This document shows, piece after piece, positions 31,319 through 40,000 of a stretch of DNA of 64,000 nucleotides. The notes beneath the pieces are model-generated. The model saw only the letters and a list, made by a program, of their open reading frames with translations. It had not been told where the DNA came from and did not search any database. Each line of letters opens with the position of its first letter. Positions within the stretch are counted from its first letter, which is position 1. This stretch comes from a virus: the IMG/VR virus record IMGVR_UViG_3300027896_000014, positions 1 through 64,000 of that record; one strand, written 5' to 3'. The translations under genes and the position numbers were made by a program.

Positions 31319-32446
31319 ATGGGACAGACAATCATTGGTCTGAATGATGCCAAGGCCGTCAAAAGGTACAGCGGGAACCTGGCGGTCGACGTTGGCAGAA
31401 AGGGTTACTGGACCCGCAAATTCATGGGCAAGGGAGAAGTTCCCACACGTCCGCTCTGGCAGTTGACAGATTTAGAGGCAGATGCAGGTGAGCAGATCAC
31501 CTACGATCTTTCCATGCAACTTAACATGCAGCCCGTGGAAGGCGACACAGAACTCCACGGCAAAGAGGAAGCTCTCCAGTTTTACACCGACAATGTTTAT
31601 ATCGACCAGATGCGCGGTGGTGTGGATGCTGGGGGCAGGATGACCCGCAAACGTACTCTTCATGACCTTCGGAAGATTGCGAAGGCCAGGGAGACCGATT
31701 GGTGGGCCAGGGTATTTGACGAGATTATTTTTATGTACCTCTCGGGTGTTCGTGGGACAAACACCGAGTTTGTCTTTCCGACGAGTTACAGTGGCTTCGC
31801 CAATAACTCACTTACGACACCCGACATCAACCACATCGTAGGCGGCGGGCTTTGCACGGCATCACAGGCGATGGCAGCAACCGATACGATGACCACATTA
31901 CCCATTGATAGAGCGGTGGCCTATGCGGAGATGATGGGTGGTGGTGGACCGGCCTATTCGGAAGTGCCGCAGATTCAGAAATGCGAGGTTGATGGGGAGG
32001 AAATGTTCCTGCTGGTGATGGACCCCAACCAGGCCTTTAACCTTCGCCGCAACACGACATCGATGGATTGGGCGGATATTCAGAAGGCAATCGCCACAGC
32101 AGTAGGCAGAGATACCCCATTTCTCAAGGGTGGCCTTGGGATGTGGAATGGTGTGGTCCTTCACAAGCACCAGAACTGCATCCGATTTACCGCTTATAAC
32201 ACCCTCGGTAGCCCAACGGGAGGCGCTATCGCCGCAACAAGGGCAATCTTTTGCGGACTTCAGGCAGGAGCCATGGCCTTCGGGTCGCCAGGACAGGATC
32301 TTCGGTTCGGATGGAACGAAGAAGGAAGGGACAACAATAACCGGGTAGTCATTTCATCGCATACCATTTGGGGGTTCAAGAAAGTGACCTTCAATGGAAA
32401 CGACTTCGGTGTGATAGCTATCGACACTGCGGCAGTTAAGCCATAA
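31319..32446 (+). CDS. major capsid protein (N4-gp56-like)
   Basis: 375 residues. The N-terminus (RKGYWTRKFMGKG...RPLWQLTDLEADAGEQITYDL) and TRKRTLHDLRKIAKARET are characteristic of the N4-gp56/Phage_capsid_3 coat family, followed by FDEIIFMYLSGVRGTN and QDLRFGWNEEGRDNNNR. It forms the icosahedral head. GAAGGAGGT upstream. Confidence 0.92.
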   Translation: MGQTIIGLNDAKAVKRYSGNLAVDVGRKGYWTRKFMGKGEVPTRPLWQLTDLEADAGEQITYDLSMQLNMQPVEGDTELHGKEEALQFYTDNVYIDQMRGGVDAGGRMTRKRTLHDLRKIAKARETDWWARVFDEIIFMYLSGVRGTNTEFVFPTSYSGFANNSLTTPDINHIVGGGLCTASQAMAATDTMTTLPIDRAVAYAEMMGGGGPAYSEVPQIQKCEVDGEEMFLLVMDPNQAFNLRRNTTSMDWADIQKAIATAVGRDTPFLKGGLGMWNGVVLHKHQNCIRFTAYNTLGSPTGGAIAATRAIFCGLQAGAMAFGSPGQDLRFGWNEEGRDNNNRVVISSHTIWGFKKVTFNGNDFGVIAIDTAAVKP

Positions 32447-32475
32447 GAAACTAAAAAGAAAGGAGGTAAAGCAAA

Positions 32476-33030
32476 ATGGCAAAAACACTTCAAATAGCAC
32501 CTGACCTTTATTCCAGACCACCTAAGACTGCGATTCCGGGGGCTCGGTGGGATTTTCGATCAATTGCCGTGACAGCGGCGCAGGTTGTAGTGACTGTTGC
32601 CAACAACGCTATCATTGCTTTAGGGATCCTCCCTATCGGACATAGACTGTCAAGTTTTTTCGTAGAAACGGACGCTCTCGATAGTGGGACCCCAACCATC
32701 GTTTTTGATATTGGGATTGTCAACAGTTATTACGGCCAGCCTGCGGCAAGTGCAACAACTCCTGGATTTGATACTGGAACGGCTCCGGCGTTGGTTTCCA
32801 GTAGTGTTGTATTACCCGACAGAACCATCGTATACGGGAATATCCTCACTGGGGCGGTTATTGCCAAAACGGGGGGAAGGGTAGACACCCTTGCATTGGC
32901 GGCTTCCATGAATAAAGTAAACGTGGATAACTACCACGACAGGATTATCGCCATCAATATTACAACCGTAGCTTCAGCGGGCGCCCAAGCCGGAAATATG
33001 GGGATCGGGTACGGCATCGACATCGATTGA
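32476..33030 (+). CDS. capsid-associated protein (184 aa)
   Basis: 184 residues, beta-rich: ARWDFRSIAVTAAQVVVTV, GHRLSSFFVETDALDSG, PTIVFDIGIVNSYYGQ, HDRIIAINITTVASAGAQAG. This type lies next to N4-like coat genes and is probably a head decoration or stabilising protein. AAAGGAGGT upstream. Confidence 0.65.
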   Translation: MAKTLQIAPDLYSRPPKTAIPGARWDFRSIAVTAAQVVVTVANNAIIALGILPIGHRLSSFFVETDALDSGTPTIVFDIGIVNSYYGQPAASATTPGFDTGTAPALVSSSVVLPDRTIVYGNILTGAVIAKTGGRVDTLALAASMNKVNVDNYHDRIIAINITTVASAGAQAGNMGIGYGIDID

Positions 33031-33051
33031 TGCTTTTAGAAAACGACTGAA

Positions 33052-33078
33052 TGGGACTACCACAGAAAGGTAGTCCCA
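33052..33078. other. 9-bp hairpin without T run
   Basis: TGGGACTAC, nine-base loop and GTAGTCCCA. It lies after the capsid-associated gene and has no U-tract, so it may be an mRNA-stability or processing element rather than a terminator. Confidence 0.6.
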
Positions 33079-33104
33079 TAACTTCACGATAAAGGAGAAA
33101 TACG

Positions 33105-33611
33105 ATGATTATCGAATGCCTCACGAAAAGAGTAGGTATTACTATGGTTGAAATAGGCAAGGTAAAGTATCTCTTTCAGCCCCCCCAAGGAGCCAAAAAG
33201 GGAGAGTTTACCACGTCCATCGCCGAGGTAACGGCAGAGGAGCACGTGAACTACCTTCTCAACCACACGAGAGGAAACTTTAGGGAATACGACCCAGAGC
33301 GGACACTGAATGAAATGACAGAGGCGAGGAAACAAATGAATATTTTCCTTGGTTTCAGCATACCCAAGTACAAGCATGGTGGAACGGAAGGTTATGTTGT
33401 GATGGATTTTAGAAAGCCGAATAAACCTCGCTATGCTGGCATGGACGGAAACTGGGTTGAAAAATGGGAAGGGATGACCCCGTTTCTCCATGAAATAGAG
33501 GCTTGGGAATGGTTGAAGGAAGAGGCACCGCTACTGGCTATGGAGGAGCGGGAAAGTCCTCCAAAACCACCCGATATCCCTGTTCAGCGGGTTCTGAAAG
33601 AACCGAAATAG
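33105..33611 (+). CDS. hypothetical structural-operon protein (168 aa)
   Basis: 168 residues with AAAGGAGA upstream. MVEIGKVKYLFQPPQ then alpha/beta, and a Pro-rich end (PPKPPDIPVQRV). The middle GGTEGYVVMDFRKPNKPRY is not a known motif. Located at the head-to-tail boundary. Confidence 0.65.
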   Translation: MIIECLTKRVGITMVEIGKVKYLFQPPQGAKKGEFTTSIAEVTAEEHVNYLLNHTRGNFREYDPERTLNEMTEARKQMNIFLGFSIPKYKHGGTEGYVVMDFRKPNKPRYAGMDGNWVEKWEGMTPFLHEIEAWEWLKEEAPLLAMEERESPPKPPDIPVQRVLKEPK

Positions 33612-33624
33612 GAAGAGTTCGTAA

Positions 33625-34602
33625 ATGACCGATTCTCCATACACCATGATGGGTCTGGTTAATGATGTGATCCCAAGGGTTGGAAACTTACCAAAAAGCC
33701 AAGGGATCACCATCTTTGGTGCGGCCAATTCCATCCAGTCGCTTCTTTTTAAGAAACTTCTTGATCGAAAATCAGACCTTGTTGCATCGGGAAACCTTGC
33801 CCTTAATATCGCAGCGATGGGTTATACGGCCACACTTCCCTTGGATTTCTATTCTCTCGCAGAAAAGCCACGCTCGCAGGATCTTCTAACCGATTGGATG
33901 GCCGGGACAGTCGTTTCCTATAACAATGTGACGGGAGCCCTTGTGGTCAACGTAACTCAGGCCAGCGGTTCAGATACCCTTAGTTCATGGAATATCGCAT
34001 TGGCAGCGACACCCGGGAACCCCTCTCAAGTCGTCGGCAGTTCTTCTCAGTCCTTAACTGTGGCTATAGGTCAGATATCTTTCGTTGCTTCGCCAAACAT
34101 GGGGCTTACGGTCGGCCAGTATATCTACATTCTCCCGACAAGTTTGCCCGCCATAAATGTCGATCTGTCACCGCTTACTCACCTCCTGGAGCCTTCTTAT
34201 CTTGATGATGACAACGAACCCTATCACGACGCAACTTGGTGGGAATGGTACGGCATTTATGGAAACACTGTGGAGCCACCCTGTATCCGGCCAAGAAGAT
34301 ATAAAATCATTGGAACCACAATGTACGTCCGTCCCATAGTCATCGTAAATGTTCTTATTACGGGAAAGTATTTTCAGAAGGTCTCAACCCTTGCCCAGCC
34401 TACGGACGTTATTCCATGGAACGGTTTCTTTGATGAGATTTTCCGGGAAGGCGTGGTCAGAATCATACAGAAGGGGATAGCGATCCCCTCGGCAGATACG
34501 GACTTTATGATTTTTTTGTACAGGGAATTTGATAGCGTCCAAAACAGTAGGGTTCATCTTATTCCAAGGGAAGGTCGCATGAAGCGGTCCACGTGGATGT
34601 AG
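33625..34602 (+). CDS. head-to-tail adaptor-like protein (325 aa)
   Basis: 325 residues. MTDSPYTMMGLVNDVIPRVG then SLLFKKLLDRKSDLVASG with a bipartite beta-rich middle and a C-terminal helix (FREGVVRIIQKG). Size and location between coat and tail fit a head completion or neck adaptor. Family not certain. Confidence 0.6.
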   Translation: MTDSPYTMMGLVNDVIPRVGNLPKSQGITIFGAANSIQSLLFKKLLDRKSDLVASGNLALNIAAMGYTATLPLDFYSLAEKPRSQDLLTDWMAGTVVSYNNVTGALVVNVTQASGSDTLSSWNIALAATPGNPSQVVGSSSQSLTVAIGQISFVASPNMGLTVGQYIYILPTSLPAINVDLSPLTHLLEPSYLDDDNEPYHDATWWEWYGIYGNTVEPPCIRPRRYKIIGTTMYVRPIVIVNVLITGKYFQKVSTLAQPTDVIPWNGFFDEIFREGVVRIIQKGIAIPSADTDFMIFLYREFDSVQNSRVHLIPREGRMKRSTWM

Positions 34603-34635
34603 GTTTGGATAAGATGACAGCTAAAGAGGAACATT

Positions 34636-35475
34636 ATGTCTTGGCAACAGACTCGTTCAGGGGCAGTTTACAATTCTATAATACAGATTTCATGGTTGCC
34701 TGCTCCCGCACCACAACAGAAGGGGCAGTTACCTCCTTCTTTGGTCGTATCGCCGGTTAGCCCTCCGGCATGGGTAATAATCGACGGAGGAACCGCCGCT
34801 GGCTTGCCACCGCAACCGGCTGTCTCTACAGTCACGTCAGACATAGTCACCTTGGCTTGGTATCAGCTACAGGATATCACAGGCATTAGATGGGACTATA
34901 TAAAACTCCTGCGTTACCTCAATCTTGGAATTCTTGAAATACTAAATCTAAAGCCAGAGGCTTACCCATCAACGGTGAATATCGTCTTGGTTCCTGGACC
35001 AGCTCAATTTTTACCCTCTGGGGCTATTGCGCTAATTGATGCGGGTTACAATCTTCTTTCAGGCGGAATCATAGGGAATGCGATTACAACCATAAAAAAA
35101 GAGATACTTGACGATCTTCTGCCTGGATGGACAACGTTTCCAGTAAACATCACCGTGATGTATGTTGTTTACGATCTCAGAAATCCTAAAGTATTTTATG
35201 TCTTTCCACCGCAACCACCGTCTCCTCCGGGGCCTGCCTCAATAAGTGCAATTCTTACAATGCCACCAGCCAAGTTACAAAGCATGGGCGATGTTTTCCC
35301 GCTCGATGATTCATATAAACCGGCTTGCTTGGACTACCTGATATTCAGAGCTCTCGCCGAGGAAACGACAATACCTAATAGTCTCACCAAAGCAAATGCG
35401 TTTTTTCAGAAGTTCTTACAGGATTTAGGATTAAAGTCAAATGTGGAGAAGTCGACGGAGGCCGAAGGAAGATAA
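34636..35475 (+). CDS. head-to-tail adaptor (P22 gp4-like, 279 aa)
   Basis: 279 residues. The core is helical: VTLAWYQLQDITGIRWDYIK, LLRYLNLGILEILNLKP, and SYKPACLDYLIFRALAEET, which match the phage adaptor family related to P22 gp4. The N-terminal 70 residues are Pro/Ser-rich. It binds the portal to close the head and receive the tail. Confidence 0.75.
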   Translation: MSWQQTRSGAVYNSIIQISWLPAPAPQQKGQLPPSLVVSPVSPPAWVIIDGGTAAGLPPQPAVSTVTSDIVTLAWYQLQDITGIRWDYIKLLRYLNLGILEILNLKPEAYPSTVNIVLVPGPAQFLPSGAIALIDAGYNLLSGGIIGNAITTIKKEILDDLLPGWTTFPVNITVMYVVYDLRNPKVFYVFPPQPPSPPGPASISAILTMPPAKLQSMGDVFPLDDSYKPACLDYLIFRALAEETTIPNSLTKANAFFQKFLQDLGLKSNVEKSTEAEGR

Positions 35476-37026
35476 ATGCTTTTAGAGATTTCAAAGTTTG
35501 GGGGTGTTGCTCCGAAGGTGCTTGATCCAGTCGCCTTGGCAGTGGGCAAATCACAGGCAGCCCAAAATTGTAGGTTCGACGAGGGCGGGATAGTGCCCTA
35601 CCAAACCGACTCATTCATCGAAACGCCTCCTGGTCGAAGTCCATCAATTTTATCCCTTTATACCTACTGGATTGGAAATAGAATGTACTTTCTGACTTGG
35701 GCAAGTGATGTGGATGCCGTGGAAGCTCCACTACCAAACGATATGTATAATAGGGTTTTTTATACGGAAAGCGGAATACTAAAAGTTACCGATCAAAACA
35801 TTTTCATGCAGGGTGGAACGAATTACCCTATGGCCTGGGTAAACCCATCTCCTCCCGCTCCAGTCAACACACCGATAATTTCCGCAGTGATAGCGGGAAC
35901 CAACCCAGCCCTGATGCAGACAAGAGGTTATGTCTATACCTTAGTCAATGCCTACGGAGAGGAAGGTCCACCCTCTCCCGTTTCGAACCTTTTTAATATT
36001 TATGACGGGAATCCTGCCACTTTAAGCGGCATGGATACCTCGGTTGATAGTTCCTACAACATCCAAACAAAAAGGATTTATCGTATCAACCAGACGGCGG
36101 GCAGCGGTGCTCAATACCAATTTCTGACAGAGATCCCGCTTTCTCGGTCTACGTTTTTCGATGTCATCTTAAACTCTGCATTAGGGGAGGTGCTCCCAAG
36201 CGCTGAATGGGATGGGGCACCGTCTGGAATAAAAGGACTTATTGTGCTCCCCAATGGAATGTTGGCCGGTTTTGTCAATACTCCAGCCAATCTTGTTTGT
36301 CTTTCCGTCCCCTATTATCCTCACGCGTGGCCAGCCCGTTACCAGAAGGCGATAGACAGCCCAATTATTGGCCTGGGGTCTTTTGGAACGACAATCGCCG
36401 TTCTTACCGAGGGTCAACCCTACGTCATCGTCGGCAATGATCCAGAGAACTTAGTCATGGAAAAAATGGATACGGGCCTTTCCTGTTTATCAAAAAGAGG
36501 GGTGGCCCATCTTCCCGACGTTATTTACCCCTCCCCCGAAGGGCTTGTGCAGATAGGTCCGCAGGGATGGAATAATTTAACGGAAGACCTAATGAATAAG
36601 GATCAATGGCAATCCAGATATAACCCCGCATCCATAACAGCTTTTGACTATGACGGGAAATATGTAGCATTCTATCAAACCGCTACGAAGCAAGCTGGTT
36701 TTATCTTTGACCCCAAGACCAAAGACCTTGTTGACCTTGATTTTTACGCCACGGCAGGTTTTCGAGACCCCGTTGATGGGACATTGTATCTTGTCGTGGG
36801 TGGCAATATCGTCGCTTTTGCTCGAGGGGGTGGTTTTAATGTAGGAGGTTTTGTTGCAGGTGGAGAAGTTGAAGCAGTAGGCTATTTAAGTATGACAAAC
36901 CTCGGAGTGTTGTCCGCCGATCCCGATACAACTGGTTGGGGATCGGCCCAAGAAGGATGGTGCTGGTATAACGCTACTGATCATCATTACAAATACTGGG
37001 ACGGAACTAAACCCGTTTTGATGTGA
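35476..37026 (+). CDS. tail hub or DNA-stabilisation protein (P22 gp10-like, 516 aa)
   Basis: 516 residues: LLEISKFGGVAPKVLDPVAL, CRFDEGGIVPYQTDS, YVYTLVNAYGEEGPPSP, EGQPYVIVGNDPENLVMEK, and YDGKYVAFYQTATK, with beta-propeller-like strands. Matches phage packaged-DNA-stabilisation/tail-hub proteins in context. It starts directly after the adaptor stop. Confidence 0.7.
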   Translation: MLLEISKFGGVAPKVLDPVALAVGKSQAAQNCRFDEGGIVPYQTDSFIETPPGRSPSILSLYTYWIGNRMYFLTWASDVDAVEAPLPNDMYNRVFYTESGILKVTDQNIFMQGGTNYPMAWVNPSPPAPVNTPIISAVIAGTNPALMQTRGYVYTLVNAYGEEGPPSPVSNLFNIYDGNPATLSGMDTSVDSSYNIQTKRIYRINQTAGSGAQYQFLTEIPLSRSTFFDVILNSALGEVLPSAEWDGAPSGIKGLIVLPNGMLAGFVNTPANLVCLSVPYYPHAWPARYQKAIDSPIIGLGSFGTTIAVLTEGQPYVIVGNDPENLVMEKMDTGLSCLSKRGVAHLPDVIYPSPEGLVQIGPQGWNNLTEDLMNKDQWQSRYNPASITAFDYDGKYVAFYQTATKQAGFIFDPKTKDLVDLDFYATAGFRDPVDGTLYLVVGGNIVAFARGGGFNVGGFVAGGEVEAVGYLSMTNLGVLSADPDTTGWGSAQEGWCWYNATDHHYKYWDGTKPVLM

Positions 37027-37031
37027 GATTT

Positions 37032-40000
37032 ATGAAATTAAAAAATTTAATCATCATTGGATTGATTCTTTTATTCCCCGTATTTTGCCACGCTGCGGCA
37101 ACTGATTATTGGGTCGATAACAATGGTGTTGTTCATTCTTATAGCCTGATTACCAAAGGTTTTCAATTGGGCACCTCAGCCACCGCTGGCTATGTCTTAA
37201 CCACTAATACTTCCGGTGTGGGAACCTGGCAGGCAGGAGGAGGAAGCATTGCTTGGGGTTCAATTACAGGAACTTTATCTAATCAGACTGATCTTCAAAA
37301 TGCTCTTAATGCCAAGGAATCGGCCTTGACTTTTCAATATTCTGTATATCGAAGTGGGAACACAATTAACCTTCTTAACGATTCGGCATCCCCACCTGCC
37401 TCTTACTACTATGGAACGGATTCAGGAGGAACGAGGGGATTCTTTATCCTGCCCTCCACCTCTGGCATGATCTATCCTGGTCCAGGCATAGCTGTGAGCA
37501 CAGGATCAATGTGGGGAACTTCCATTACTGACAACTCAGACCATTGGAACACTGCTTATGGTTGGGGTTATTGGGCACACACTACCCTTGCGGGATATGG
37601 GATCACCGATGCAGCTCCGCTTGCTCACAAGACGACAGAGGACGCCATAAATGGCTTAGTCTTTGTCAATGGAGCGGGAACCTACTCTGCTAAGGTCATA
37701 GGCACCGATGTTCAAGCATATAATTCCTCCTTAGCCGCCATTGCCGGAGGGACTTGGATTGGTGCAAATTCGATTACCACATTGGGGACAATTGGCACAG
37801 GGGTTTGGCAAGGGACGGCAATAGGAGATACCTACATCTCTTCGGCAAACAACTGGACTACAGCCTATACAGGGAGGGTAACCACATGGAATTCTCCTTT
37901 ACAATTCTCCTCGAATACCGCCTCGATTTTACAGGCCAGCACTACGGTATCTGGCTACCTTTTATCAACTGATTGGAATACCTTCAATACTAAGGAACCT
38001 GCCATATCTGCCGGAGCAACTTCCCAATATTGGAGAGGGGACAAATCTTGGCAGACTCTAAATCAAGCTGCTGTGGCTGGGCTAACTACTTCAGACAGTC
38101 CTACATTCACAGGATTAACTCTTTCTGGAGTAACTTCAACCGGAGCCTCAATTAAACTACAGGAAGGCCCAACTTCTGGAAACACATTCATAGCTCACAA
38201 GGCTCCCAATACCATTACAACCAGTGTGACATACACATGGCCTGAACTGGGAACGACGGGTTACTTTCTAAAACTTAATGATTCAGGTGGGACTCTGGTT
38301 TGGGCTGCTGCTTCTGGTGGTGGTATGACCGATCCCATGACTACTATTGGGGATATGATTTACCGGAATTCTTCCAATATCACTGATCGACGAGCTATTG
38401 GCACTACGGGTCAAATATTAACGGTTTCTGGCGGATTACCCGTTTGGGCTACCCCCGCTACTGGTTTAACCGTTGGAGGTTCTGATAAGGATGTCCAGGT
38501 TAATGCAAGCGGCACCTTTGGAGCAGATACAGGAGTTTTTACTTATGATTATACAAATCATATGCTAAGTGTCTTGGGTTCCTATGCAGGAAGCAAGTTA
38601 TCATTAACTCTACGGAATACATCCACTGGGACAACTTCATATAATCAAATGAGTTTAGGTAATGACATAGCATCAGATAGGTTTTATATAAGACTGCTCT
38701 CCTCATATTTCTCTGGTTTAAGTGAATATTCCTATATTATTAGTAAGGCCAGTGCTCCGATGATTCTTGGAGTGAATGGTTCTGAGGTGATGAGACTTAC
38801 AGGGACTTACGTAAATATAGCTGGTTTAACTGCATCTCAAGTGGTAATGACCGATGCCTCAAAAGATTTAGTATCACAAGCTCCAGCCGCTTTAACTAAA
38901 ACGGATGACACGAATATGACCTTAACGTTGGGGGGAACTCCTGCCACCGCATTACTTCAGGCCGTTTCATTAACTTTGGCTTGGACTGGAACTTTGGCAG
39001 ACGGGAAAATAGCCTCAGCAACCAATTGGAACGCCGCCTATAGCCATAAAACGACTGAGGACGCCCTAAGTGGCCTTGTATTCGTCAGTGGAGGTTCTTA
39101 TTCATCTAAAGTAATCGGGTCAGACGTGCAAGCGTTTAATGCTAACCTTGCCACGATTGCAGGATTGACGCCGGTTCAGAATAAAATTATGGTTGGGAGC
39201 GGCACCCCTGCTTGGTCAGTCTCTTCATTTACGGTTCCAGCTACACCAACGGCAAATAAAGCTCTTATTGGGGATGGCACAAACTTTATTTTAAGTACCC
39301 CTACCGTCCCATTTGCTTCATCTCCCGCAGCGGGAAAAGTAATGATCGGGGATGGAACGAATTGGGTTGCCTCCACCCCGACCTATCCCAACACTTCACC
39401 TGCATCGGGCAAGATTCTGATCGGAGACGGCACAAATTTTATTGCTTCTACTCCTACTTATCCAAACGCATCTTCACCAACGGTAAGGAAAATACTGGTT
39501 TCTGATGGGACGAATTGGGTAGCTTCGACTGAGACCTATGCGGTCCCTGGAACATCTGGGAATGTTATGACATCCAATGGCACAAATTGGATCTCATCAA
39601 CTCCCAGTAGTATGGTCTATCCTGGAGCAGGCATAGCGTTAAGCACGGGGTCTGCATGGGGAACTTCTATCACCGACAACTCAGCCAATTGGAACACAGC
39701 GTATACCAATCGGGTGAGTTCCTGGACTTCTCCCCTCCAATTCTCTTCTAACACTGCTTCAATCCTACAGGCCAGCACCTCGGCAAGTGGATATCTTTCA
39801 TCGACGGACTGGAATACATTTAACAATAAGGAATTTGCCTTAACCTTTCAGTATTCTCTCTACCGAGCAGGGAACACGATAAACCTTTATAACGATTCGG
39901 CATCCCCAGGCAACTCTCAGTATTATGGGACGGATTCGGGAGGAGCGAGAGGGTTTCATACTTTGCCCTCTGGTACTGTCCCAACGGGTACACAAGGAGA